32,773 nucleotides of DNA, from positions 1 through 32,773 of the forward strand of contig JAZNUE010000074.1 in NCBI GenBank assembly GCA_045592125.1, given 5' to 3'. Position numbers and translations under genes: made by a program. This document shows, piece after piece, positions 15,503 to 23,711 of this stretch (its first letter is position 1; each line of letters starts with the position of its first letter). The notes under the pieces were generated by a model. The model was not told the DNA's origin and ran no database searches. It was given only the letters and a program-made list of their open reading frames with translations. The stretch comes from HGM04593 sp045592125. GTDB taxonomy: Bacteria; Bacteroidota; Bacteroidia; Bacteroidales; Bacteroidaceae.

Positions 15503-18066
15503 ATATGAAGAATCTTAACTGGAAAGCAATTATGCCGCATGTGGCTGCGGTTGCTGTCTTTCTTGTGCTGACACTGGTATACTTCAGTCCAGTGCTTCAG
15601 GGCAAGGACATAAAGCAGGACGACGCAATAGGCTCTATGGCCTGGGGCAAGGACGCAAAGGACTATCACGAGGAGAGCGGGGAGTATTCCTACTGGTCTG
15701 GCTCTATGTTCTCGGGAATGCCCTGCAACTACACCTATTCGCCACAGCCTGCAAATATATTCAAGCCGCTTGGCGAACTGCTTACACTGAATGTGTTCGG
15801 TGCCTCGCGCCGTCACATAGGCTGTATATTCGCTACCTTCATCGGGTGCTATATACTGCTGCTGGCGCTTGGCTGCAGGCCGTGGCTGAGCATAGCGGGC
15901 TCCATTGTATACACGCTGGGGTCCTATAACTTCATTATCATAGGCGCTGGGCACATGAACAAGAGCCTGGTAATAGCGACTATGGCCCCGCTTGTCGGCG
16001 GCATTGTGCTTATGTACAGGAGAAAGCTCCTGCCTGGTGCGCTTGTGACGCTAGTATTCGCAGGCCTTAATATCTACTGGAGCCATCAGCAGATGAGCTA
16101 CTACACGGCAATTATTGCTGCAATAATGGCAGTTGTATACCTTGTGTATGCAATAAGGGAGAAATGGCTGCCCTACTACTGCAAGGCAACGGCATTGCTT
16201 GCGGCAGTGGCGGTGCTCTCAATTGCTCCCGCCGTGGGCATACTGCTTCCCACGGCCGACTACTCCAAGGAGTCAATGCGCGGCGGCTCGGAGCTGGCAA
16301 GCGAGGGCAGCGGCAATTCAAGCGGCCTCGATACCGAGTATGCCTTCCGCTGGAGCTATGGCAAGATGGAGAGCCTTACCCTGCTTGTGCCTAACATGTA
16401 TGGCGCTGCGTCGTCGTACAAGGTTGACAAGGACGGCGAGTTCTTCAAGGCCTACTATCCCTATGCCGAGTATTCGGTTACAATGGAGTATGTAGAGGCC
16501 CTGCAGAATGCTAATCCTGGAGCAACGCAGGACGAGATACTGGACTATATCGGCAGTATTCAGGGACGCATACGCAGAGAGGCCTCGGAAAGAGCGATGT
16601 ATGCGCCTGCCTATTGGGGTCCTCAGGCCATGTACGGCACTTCGGGCCCTGTGTATGCGGGGGCAATAGTGTGCTTTCTCTTTGTGCTTGGCCTCCTCAT
16701 TGTGCGCGGTCCTGAAAAATGGTGGCTTTTTGCGGCAACACTCTTCTCGCTGGTGCTTGCATGGGGAAGCAACTTGCCGTCGGTAAATGAGTTTCTCTTT
16801 GAGTATATGCCGCTCTACAACAAGTTCAGGGCTCCGTCGCAGGCACTGGTAATTACCACGCTTGCAATGTCGGCACTTGCAATGCTGGCGGTAAAGAGAT
16901 TCGTGGAGATGGTTACGCAGGAACCGCAAGAAAGGCCTGTGGCGCTTAAGGGGCTCTATCTCTCGGCCGGCGTTGTGGGCGGAATAACACTCATATTGGC
17001 GCTGCTTGGTTCTTCGCTGTTCAGTTTCACGTCGGTTACCGATGCCCAGTTTGCCGAGGTGCCCGAACTCATGGACGCGCTCATTGCCGAGCGCCAGTCA
17101 ATGTTCACAAGCGACGCATGGCGCTCGTTTGGATTCATAGCCGCGGCCGCAGTGCTCATGTACCTTCTTGCTGTTCTCAGGAATATGAAACAGTGGGTGT
17201 TCGCAGTTCTTCTTGGAGCGCTCTTCCTGCTTGACATGTGGCCAGTGTGCAAGCGCTTCGTCAACGACAGCCATTTCATGGAGAAGAGAAAGACTACTGA
17301 AATCCAGATTACTGACGCCGACAAGGCCATACATGCTGTTGAGGGTGACGGCCATTACCGTGTGCTCGACTATACCCGCGGCAGTGTATTTAACCAGTCG
17401 TTCACGTCGTATTACCACAATTCCATAGGCGGCTACAGCCCTGCAAAGCTCTCGCGCTATCAGGACCTCATAGAGCACCAGATTGGCAAGGGCAACAAGC
17501 GTGTCCTCGATATGCTCAACACTAAGTATTTCATCCAGGGGACCTCGGCAAGCGATGTTGTGCTGAATAGCGAGGCTTTCGGCCATTGCTGGCTTGTTGA
17601 CGGGATAGAGTGGGTAGACAGCCCAAAGGAGGAGATGGCAGCGCTTGACAATGTAAGCAAGGAAACGGCGATAATAGACAAGCGCTGGGAGAGCAAGGTG
17701 GATAATCCTGCACAGTACGACAATCCAGTCCCAGGAACAATAGGCCTGGTAGAGTACCGCAATCCGGGCAATCTTGTGTACAAGAGCAGCTGCGAGGCTC
17801 CTAAGATGGCCGTATTCTCCGAGATTTATTACAAGACCTGGAAGGCTTATGTTGACGGCAAGGAAGTGACCCCCGTGCGTGCCAACTATGTGCTGCGCGC
17901 GCTGCCGCTGCCTGCCGGCGAGCACACGATTGAGTTCAAGTGTGTTGACGAGCTCATGATAAGGAGCCATGCATGGTCGCTCTACATGTCTATTCTTGTG
18001 GGCGTGGTGATTGTAGCCATTGCAGGCATGATGGTATACAGTAAAATCAAAAGCAGAGGCGAGTAA
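15499..18066 (+). CDS. YfhO family multi-span membrane protein
   Basis: An 855-residue integral membrane protein of the YfhO family, related in layout to GT-C glycosyltransferases. It starts with a single span (about 13-30) and an extracytoplasmic loop rich in aromatic residues (SYWSGSMFSGMPCNYTYSPQ). About ten further spans follow, then a soluble periplasmic region (GDGHYRVLDYTRGSVFNQSF, YHNSIGGYSPAKLSRYQDL) and a last span at the C-terminus. In Gram-positive bacteria YfhO proteins glycosylate lipoteichoic acid, so a lipid-linked-sugar transferase acting outside the inner membrane is plausible here. Its overlap with both neighbours (ATGA with the gene before, TAATG with the gene after) places it firmly in the polysaccharide operon. 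Confidence 0.88.
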   Translation: MNMKNLNWKAIMPHVAAVAVFLVLTLVYFSPVLQGKDIKQDDAIGSMAWGKDAKDYHEESGEYSYWSGSMFSGMPCNYTYSPQPANIFKPLGELLTLNVFGASRRHIGCIFATFIGCYILLLALGCRPWLSIAGSIVYTLGSYNFIIIGAGHMNKSLVIATMAPLVGGIVLMYRRKLLPGALVTLVFAGLNIYWSHQQMSYYTAIIAAIMAVVYLVYAIREKWLPYYCKATALLAAVAVLSIAPAVGILLPTADYSKESMRGGSELASEGSGNSSGLDTEYAFRWSYGKMESLTLLVPNMYGAASSYKVDKDGEFFKAYYPYAEYSVTMEYVEALQNANPGATQDEILDYIGSIQGRIRREASERAMYAPAYWGPQAMYGTSGPVYAGAIVCFLFVLGLLIVRGPEKWWLFAATLFSLVLAWGSNLPSVNEFLFEYMPLYNKFRAPSQALVITTLAMSALAMLAVKRFVEMVTQEPQERPVALKGLYLSAGVVGGITLILALLGSSLFSFTSVTDAQFAEVPELMDALIAERQSMFTSDAWRSFGFIAAAAVLMYLLAVLRNMKQWVFAVLLGALFLLDMWPVCKRFVNDSHFMEKRKTTEIQITDADKAIHAVEGDGHYRVLDYTRGSVFNQSFTSYYHNSIGGYSPAKLSRYQDLIEHQIGKGNKRVLDMLNTKYFIQGTSASDVVLNSEAFGHCWLVDGIEWVDSPKEEMAALDNVSKETAIIDKRWESKVDNPAQYDNPVPGTIGLVEYRNPGNLVYKSSCEAPKMAVFSEIYYKTWKAYVDGKEVTPVRANYVLRALPLPAGEHTIEFKCVDELMIRSHAWSLYMSILVGVVIVAIAGMMVYSKIKSRGE

Positions 18067-18809
18067 TGGCAAGGCAACCGAAATTCTCCATAATAACAGT
18101 ATCGTACAATGCGGCCTCAGTCATAGAGCCTACATTGCAGAGCGTGATGTCGCAGACATACGCCAACTATGAATACCTGCTCATTGACGGCGGTTCCACC
18201 GATGGCACGGTGGAGAAGGCAAAGGCAAGCGGTATAAAGTTCGCGCACATTGTGAGCGAGCGCGACAGGGGCATATATGACGCTATGAACAAGGGCATTG
18301 CCCTTGCTACTGGCGACTATCTCTGCTTCCTCAATGCTGGCGACTCCTTCTATGCGCCCGATACCTTGCAGAGGCTGGCCAGCACGGCAGCTGCCTGTGA
18401 TGAACTGCCGCATGTGCTCTATGGCGAGACTGCCGAGGTGAACGACGCACGCGAGTTCGTGCGCATGCGCCGCCTCAAGGCGCCCGAGAAGCTTACATGG
18501 CGCAGTTTCAAGGATGGCATGCTCGTGTGCCACCAGGCATTCTATGCCCGCAGGGATATTGCGCCGATGTATGACCTCAAGTACCGTCTCTCGTCCGATG
18601 TCGACTGGTGCATTAGGGTAATGAAAGTTTCGTCAGCCTTAGTTAAAACCGACGGCATTGTAGTGAATTATCTGCAGGATGGGCTATCTTTGAAACATCA
18701 TCGCGCGTCGCTCATCGAGCGTTTCAGGGTGATGAGCAGCCACTATGGACTGTTGCCTACAATAGGACGGCACATGTGGTTCGTGCTGAGGGCAATAATA
18801 AAGAGATAA
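18066..18809 (+). CDS. Glycosyltransferase family 2
   Basis: A 247-residue GT-A enzyme. It begins with FSIITVSYNAASVIEPTLQS, followed by YLLIDGGSTDGTVE for nucleotide-sugar binding, GIYDAMNKGIALATGDYLCF, and the DxD-like NAGDSF. The acceptor-side segment SSDVDWCIRVMK follows. It resembles WcaA-like or colanic-acid-type transferases that use a nucleotide sugar in the cytoplasm. It is the last gene of the overlapping operon beginning with the flippase, and a repeat element follows. Confidence 0.93.
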   Translation: MARQPKFSIITVSYNAASVIEPTLQSVMSQTYANYEYLLIDGGSTDGTVEKAKASGIKFAHIVSERDRGIYDAMNKGIALATGDYLCFLNAGDSFYAPDTLQRLASTAAACDELPHVLYGETAEVNDAREFVRMRRLKAPEKLTWRSFKDGMLVCHQAFYARRDIAPMYDLKYRLSSDVDWCIRVMKVSSALVKTDGIVVNYLQDGLSLKHHRASLIERFRVMSSHYGLLPTIGRHMWFVLRAIIKR

Positions 18810-18825
18810 GAACACATGGCAATTT

Positions 18826-18941
18826 TAGGGATTCTTCGTTTCACTCAGACTGAGGGCTTCGCTCGAAGAATGACGGCGACGAACCAGTCATGCCCGCTAG
18901 GGTCTACGTGGATTTGTCATACTGAACGCAGTGAAGAATCT
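18826..18941. repeat. Dispersed palindromic repeats between GT2 and aminopeptidase genes
   Basis: One half contains ATTCTTCG (18831-18838) and CGAAGAAT (18864-18871), a perfect 8-bp stem around TTTCACTCAG and GGCTTCGCT. The other half is TGTCATACTGAACGCAGTG followed by AAGAATCT (18915-18941). Both belong to the family seen at 9296, 11508 and 23107. The stem may also serve as terminator for the polysaccharide operon. Confidence 0.65.
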
Positions 18942-18987
18942 AAAGCATTAGCAAATATATGACACAACAATAAAAAAACTTATAGTT

Positions 18988-20379
18988 ATGTTTTCAAAAG
19001 AGACTTATATCGCACGCCGCAAGGCGCTTAAAGAGAGAATGGGAAGTGGACTGCTGCTTTTCCTTGGCAACAATCTCACAGGTATGAACTATGCCGACAA
19101 CGCATATCATTTCCGTCAGGACTCTACATTCCTGTACTACTTTGCGTCGGACTATGAGGGCCTTGCTGCTGTCATCGACATAGACAATGATAAGGAGATT
19201 ATCTTCGGCGATGAGCTTACCATCGACTCTATCGTGTGGACAGGCGTGCAGCCTACCATTAAGGAGAAGAGCGAGCGTGTGGGCATTGAGGAGACACGTC
19301 CGTTTGCCGACTTCGCCACATACGTGAAGAATGCGCAGGCGAAGGGTCAGGAGATTCATTTCCTGCCTCCTTATCGCGGCGAGCACCAGGTGTGGCTTCA
19401 GGAACTGTTGGGCATCAATCCCGCCGAGCAGGAGGCGAAGGCTTCACTCAAGTTCATCAAGGCTGTGGTTGCGCAGCGTAACTACAAGAGCGAGGAGGAG
19501 ATTGCGCAGATTGAGGAGGCTGTCAATGTGTCTGTCGACATGCACTGTGCAGCCATGCGCGCCGTACGTCCGGGCACGACAGAGGCTGAGATTGTCGCTG
19601 TCGTACAGGCCGAGGCGCAGAAGCATAACTTCGGGCTTTCGTTCCCCATTATTGCTACCATAAACGGACAGACTCTTCACAATCATGCTTATGGTACAGT
19701 TCCTTTGAGAGAGGGTCAGATGCTGTTGCTTGACAGCGGTTGCGAGAATGCCATGCACTATGCCGGTGACCTTACCACGACAATGCCTGTCGGTACACAC
19801 TTTACCGAGCAGCAGCGTACAGTATGTAACATCCTTCGCCGTGCCCACCTGACAGCGACAGATAACCTGCGTCCGGGCATCGAGTATCGCGAGGTACACA
19901 AGCTTGTGCTTACTGAGATTGCCAAGGGAATGATTGACCTCGGTCTCATGAAGGGTGACCCTGTCGAGGCTACTGTTCAGGGCGCTACATGTATGTTCAT
20001 GCCCCACGGATTGGGCCACATGATGGGTCTCGATGTCCATGATATGGAGAACCTGGGCGAGGTGAATGTTGGCTATGAAGAGGGCCGTACAAAGAGCCCG
20101 CTCTTCGGCTGGAAGTCATTGCGTCTTGCAAAGGCCCTTGAGCCAGGGTTTGTATTTACCGTTGAGCCGGGTATATACTTCATCCCCGACCTCATCGACA
20201 AGTGGCGTGCCGAAAAGCAGTTCACAGACTTCATCTGCTACGACAGGCTGGAGTCCTGGAAAACCTTCGGCGGCATGCGCGGCGAGGAGGACTACCTTGT
20301 ATTCGATGGCGGCGCACGCCGCCTGGGCAAGTACAAGCCCATGTCGCCCGAGGAGATTGAGGAAGTGCGCAACAGCTGA
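18988..20379 (+). CDS. Aminopeptidase P family (M24) metallopeptidase
   Basis: This enzyme removes N-terminal residues before proline in the cytoplasm. An N-terminal creatinase-like domain (about 1-165) precedes the pita-bread catalytic domain. The two-metal ligands are readable as D249 (LLLDSG), D261 (YAGDLTTT), H344 in HGLGHMMGLDVHD, E393 in TVEPGIYF and E433 or E434 in RGEEDYLVF. The length of 463 residues and the full ligand set fit Xaa-Pro aminopeptidase. It is a single-gene unit: a repeat-rich gap lies before it and a strong palindromic terminator after it. Confidence 0.95.
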   Translation: MFSKETYIARRKALKERMGSGLLLFLGNNLTGMNYADNAYHFRQDSTFLYYFASDYEGLAAVIDIDNDKEIIFGDELTIDSIVWTGVQPTIKEKSERVGIEETRPFADFATYVKNAQAKGQEIHFLPPYRGEHQVWLQELLGINPAEQEAKASLKFIKAVVAQRNYKSEEEIAQIEEAVNVSVDMHCAAMRAVRPGTTEAEIVAVVQAEAQKHNFGLSFPIIATINGQTLHNHAYGTVPLREGQMLLLDSGCENAMHYAGDLTTTMPVGTHFTEQQRTVCNILRRAHLTATDNLRPGIEYREVHKLVLTEIAKGMIDLGLMKGDPVEATVQGATCMFMPHGLGHMMGLDVHDMENLGEVNVGYEEGRTKSPLFGWKSLRLAKALEPGFVFTVEPGIYFIPDLIDKWRAEKQFTDFICYDRLESWKTFGGMRGEEDYLVFDGGARRLGKYKPMSPEEIEEVRNS

Positions 20380-20398
20380 TAGCGTGCCTATTATATAC

Positions 20399-20430
20399 AA
20401 AGAGGTCCGGCCTGCAGGCCGGGCCTCTTT
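20399..20430. terminator. Bidirectional terminator between convergent genes
   Basis: AAAGAGGTCCGGCCTG and CAGGCCGGGCCTCTTT form a 16-bp stem with a single G-U pair and are directly followed by a T-rich stretch. The flanking AAA and TTT let it work in both directions, ending the aminopeptidase gene and the small minus-strand gene at 20442. Confidence 0.85.
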
Positions 20431-20441
20431 GCTTTTCCCGT

Positions 20442-20615
20442 TCAGTCGCCAAGCCCTTCGGTGTGCCGGAATCTGCGGGTGAACCTGAACCTTCTCTTTG
20501 GCGTGTTAATGCTGGGGTAATGCTTCCCTGCGTATTTCCTGCGGCGCAGCTTTACAATCATCCTTGCTACGAAGGCGCCGGCAATTATTCCTATTATTAT
20601 AATCCAGACAATCAT
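20442..20615 (-). CDS. Small single-span membrane protein, unknown function
   Basis: A 57-residue frame from the ATG at 20615 encodes one long hydrophobic span (MIVWIIIIGIIAGAFVARMI) followed by a strongly basic tail (KLRRRKYAGK, KRRFRFTRRFRH). The frame extends upstream to a TTG at 20666, but that overlaps a -7-like TATATTGC with a TTTG about 20 bp further upstream on the minus strand, so the ATG is preferred. Its stop codon lies just before a terminator that suits both strands, which supports a real gene. No family is recognised; it could be a small inner-membrane protein whose basic tail faces the cytoplasm. Confidence 0.5.
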   Translation of the reverse strand: MIVWIIIIGIIAGAFVARMIVKLRRRKYAGKHYPSINTPKRRFRFTRRFRHTEGLGD

Positions 20616-20842
20616 AGGCACGGTTGCTAATGGGTTAATATAACGGGTAATACTCACTGGCTGCAATATATCTATTTATGCAGAAACATGCAAATGCCGC
20701 AGGTGTGTTTTAATATTTTTAACTAAAATCCGTGCAAGCCTCTAAGTCCTGCTGCACGGTACGGATTTGAACAACTTTGAGCAACTTCTAATATTGTTGA
20801 TATCTTTTTTTCTCTTTAACACTATTCTTTGCATATATTTTT

Positions 20843-20850
20843 TATTTTTG
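20843..20850 (+). promoter_or_regulatory. -7 box of nrdD
   Basis: TATTTTTG matches TAnnTTTG and lies 40 bases before the ATG at 20891. No clear -33 element stands 19 bp upstream; a TTTG at 20828-20831 is too close. No NrdR-type box was recognised. Confidence 0.45.
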
Positions 20851-20890
20851 CCTACCTTTCGTGTCCCGGAAAACAAAATTCAAGAAATAT

Positions 20891-23098
20891 ATGATTCAGA
20901 CAGTTGTAAAGCGCGACGGGCGTATTGTCGGCTTTAATGTAGAAAAGATTGTTACAGCTATCCGTATGGCCATGCTTCACACCGACAAGGGTGAGGACAT
21001 GTCGCTCATACGCCAGATTGCTGACCGTATCTCGTTCAAGGGAGATGCCCAGATGACTGTGGAGGCAATCCAGGATATGGTGGAGCTCGAGCTCATGAAG
21101 AGCAGCCGCAAGGATGTTGCGCAGAAGTACATTGCCTACCGTAACCAGCGCCGCATTGCGCGCAAGGCAAAGACCCGTGACATTTTCCAGGAAATCATCA
21201 ACATACAGTCGAACGATGTTACCCGCGAGAATGCCAACATGAATGCCGATACCCCTGCCGGAATGATGATGAAGTTCGCCAGCGAGAGTACAAAGCCGTT
21301 TGTTGACGACTTCCTGCTGAGCGAGGAAGTGGTGGATGCCGTGCACAACAACTATCTGCATATACATGACAAGGACTACTATCCCACTAAGAGCCTTACA
21401 TGCTGCCAGCACCCGCTCGACCATATCCTGCTCAACGGTTTCAACGCAGGGCATGGCGAGTCGCGCCCGGCAAAGCGCATAGAGACGGCAAGCATTATCG
21501 CATGTATATCAATGGAGACTGCGCAGAACGAGATGCACGGCGGCCAGGCAATCCCTGCATTCGACTTCTATCTGGCGCCCTATGTGCGCTCAAGCTTCAT
21601 AGAGGAGGTCAAGGCCATTGAGGAACTCACTGGCGCCGACTACTCTTACCTCTATAATAAGGAGATTGAGGATTATGTGCAGCAGCCTCTTGACTTCCTG
21701 AGCGGCGAGGAGCGCATAATGCAGCATGCTATGAACAAGACGGTAGCGCGTGTGCACCAGGCTATGGAGGCCTTCATCCACAACATGAACACAATACACT
21801 CACGTGGCGGAAACCAGGTGGTGTTCAGCTCAATCAACTATGGTACCGATACTTCGGCCGAGGGGCGCTGTATCATACGCGAGCTTCTCAACAGCACCTA
21901 TCGTGGCGTGGGTAATGGCGAGACTGCAATCTTCCCCATCCAGATATGGAAAAAGAAACGAGGTGTCAGCTACTTGCCGGGCGACCGCAACTACGACCTC
22001 TACCAGCTTGCATGCAAGGTAACCGCACGCCGTTTCTTCCCTAACTTCCTGAATCTTGACGCTACATTCAACCAGAGCGAGGAGTGGAGGCCTGATGACC
22101 CCAAGCGCTACATGCACGAGGTGGCAACAATGGGCTGCCGTACGCGTGTGTATGAGAACCGCTTCGGGCAGAAGACATCAGTGGGCCGCGGCAATCTCTC
22201 GTTCTCTACCATAAACATAGTGCGCCTTGCAATAGAGTGCATGGAGGTAGAGAACAAGGAGCAGCGCATTGCAATGTTCTTCGCCAAGCTCGATGAGCTG
22301 CTCGACATAACAGCACGCCAGCTGCACGAGCGCATGGAGTTCCAGAAGACAGCATTCGCCAAGCAGTTCCCGCTGCTTATGTCGGCCCTTTGGATAGGCA
22401 GCGAGAACCTGAAAACTAATGACACCATTGCTCCTGTTATCAATCAGGGAACACTGGGCATTGGTTTCATTGGGCTTGCCGAGTGCCTAGTGGCCCTAGT
22501 GGGCAAGCACCATGGCGAGAGCGAGGAGGCGCAGGAACTCGGCCTTCGCATTATCACATACATGCGTGACCGTGCTAACAGTTTCTCAGAGCAGTACCAG
22601 CATAACTACAGTATACTTGCAACCCCTGCCGAGGGCCTCTCGGGCCGTTTCACACGCGGCGACCGCAAGCGCTTTGGCGTAATTGAGGGCATTACCGACC
22701 GCGACTACTACACTAACAGCAACCATGTGCCTGTGTACTACAAGTGCAGCGCACGCCATAAGGCCGAGGTTGAGGCTCCTTATCACGACCTCACACGCGG
22801 CGGCCACATATTCTATGTCGAGATTGACGGTGACGCCACACACAACCCCGAGGCAATCATGCGTATAGTGGATATGATGGACAAGTATAATATTGGCTAC
22901 GGTTCAGTAAACCACAACCGCAACCGCTGTCTCGACTGCGGTTATGAGAACTCTACAAAGGACCTTGAGGCCTGCCCGCAGTGCGGCAGCAAGAACCTTG
23001 ACAAACTGCAGCGTATCACTGGCTACCTTGTAGGCACCACCGACCGCTGGAACAAGGCAAAGCTTGCCGAGCTGCATGACCGCGTAGTCCACGAATAA
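20891..23098 (+). CDS. nrdD: Anaerobic ribonucleoside-triphosphate reductase
   Basis: NrdD is the glycyl-radical enzyme that makes deoxyribonucleotides without oxygen. The N-terminus (QTVVKRDGRIVGFNVEKIVT) is an ATP-cone regulatory domain. The large catalytic barrel follows, then a zinc site CLDCGYENSTKDLEACPQC and the C-terminal glycyl-radical loop GYLVGTTDRWN. The frame starts at a GTG (20861), but the ATG at 20891 gives the conserved start MIQTVVKRDGR (735 residues). A canonical -7 box lies 40 bases upstream. Its activase gene nrdG follows after a 93-base gap filled by a palindromic repeat. A strict or facultative anaerobic lifestyle fits. Confidence 0.96.
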   Translation: MIQTVVKRDGRIVGFNVEKIVTAIRMAMLHTDKGEDMSLIRQIADRISFKGDAQMTVEAIQDMVELELMKSSRKDVAQKYIAYRNQRRIARKAKTRDIFQEIINIQSNDVTRENANMNADTPAGMMMKFASESTKPFVDDFLLSEEVVDAVHNNYLHIHDKDYYPTKSLTCCQHPLDHILLNGFNAGHGESRPAKRIETASIIACISMETAQNEMHGGQAIPAFDFYLAPYVRSSFIEEVKAIEELTGADYSYLYNKEIEDYVQQPLDFLSGEERIMQHAMNKTVARVHQAMEAFIHNMNTIHSRGGNQVVFSSINYGTDTSAEGRCIIRELLNSTYRGVGNGETAIFPIQIWKKKRGVSYLPGDRNYDLYQLACKVTARRFFPNFLNLDATFNQSEEWRPDDPKRYMHEVATMGCRTRVYENRFGQKTSVGRGNLSFSTINIVRLAIECMEVENKEQRIAMFFAKLDELLDITARQLHERMEFQKTAFAKQFPLLMSALWIGSENLKTNDTIAPVINQGTLGIGFIGLAECLVALVGKHHGESEEAQELGLRIITYMRDRANSFSEQYQHNYSILATPAEGLSGRFTRGDRKRFGVIEGITDRDYYTNSNHVPVYYKCSARHKAEVEAPYHDLTRGGHIFYVEIDGDATHNPEAIMRIVDMMDKYNIGYGSVNHNRNRCLDCGYENSTKDLEACPQCGSKNLDKLQRITGYLVGTTDRWNKAKLAELHDRVVHE

Positions 23099-23106
23099 AT
23101 CTCTGC

Positions 23107-23163
23107 TGTCATTCTGGACAACGTGAAGAATCTATAAGATACTTCGTTTCACTCAGTATGACA
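23107..23163. repeat. Dispersed palindromic repeat between nrdD and nrdG
   Basis: TGTCATTCTGGACAACGTG with AAGAATCTAT (from 23107) faces AGATACTTCGTTTCACTCAG with TATGACA (to 23163), giving a near-complete palindrome. It is the most symmetric copy of the family in this window. Because nrdD and nrdG should be expressed together, the hairpin may lower rather than stop read-through into nrdG. Confidence 0.7.
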
Positions 23164-23191
23164 CGGCAGGAACCAGGCTCTATTTCTGACA

Positions 23192-23683
23192 ATGACAAGA
23201 ATATCCATACTCGACATTGTGGAGGACACTACTGTCGACGGTCCGGGTTTCCGCACAACAATCTATTGTGCAGGCTGCCCGAACCGTTGTCCAGGGTGCC
23301 ATAATCCCCAGTCATGGGATATCGGCAACGGGCATTATGTGGATATTGAAGAGATTCTTGAGGTGATTCTCGCCGACCCTTTTGCCGATGTCACCTTCTC
23401 GGGCGGCGACCCGATGTTCCAGCCGCAAGGCTTTACTGAGCTTGCCGTTGCAATAAGGGAGAGGAGCAGCAAGAATATCTGGTGCTACACCGGATATCTG
23501 TTCGAGGATATCCTTGAGAATCCGGCACAGCGTGCGTTGCTTGAGCAGGTAGATGTGCTTGTAGACGGCCGTTTCATTGAGGCCCTGCGCGACGAGCAGC
23601 TCCGCTTCCGCGGCAGCAGCAACCAGAGGATAATAGATGTCAAGCGCTCGCTCAAGGAGGGCAGGGCGGTAGTGCTGGAGTAG
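23192..23683 (+). CDS. nrdG: Anaerobic ribonucleotide reductase activating protein
   Basis: NrdG is the radical-SAM activase that places the glycyl radical on NrdD. The cluster motif is in YCAGCPNRCPGCHNPQSW, with the CX3CX2C cysteines in CPNRCPGC. The SAM-contact segment TFSGGDPMFQP follows, and VDVLVDGRFIEAL lies near the end. The length of 163 residues is typical. It follows nrdD on the same strand. A weak TATTTCTG just before the ATG could give it an additional promoter. Confidence 0.96.
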   Translation: MTRISILDIVEDTTVDGPGFRTTIYCAGCPNRCPGCHNPQSWDIGNGHYVDIEEILEVILADPFADVTFSGGDPMFQPQGFTELAVAIRERSSKNIWCYTGYLFEDILENPAQRALLEQVDVLVDGRFIEALRDEQLRFRGSSNQRIIDVKRSLKEGRAVVLE

Positions 23684-23711
23684 AATCCTGGTAACAATAT
23701 AGTTTATTGTT

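Noticed and set aside
20616..20666. Upstream extension of the small membrane protein to a TTG codon
   Set aside because: It overlaps a -7-like box, and the added residues show no protein-like pattern; the ATG at 20615 directly precedes the hydrophobic span.
20700..20860. NrdR boxes or a riboswitch before nrdD
   Set aside because: No pair of NrdR-type 16-bp boxes and no known structured RNA could be recognised; only a -7 box is supported.
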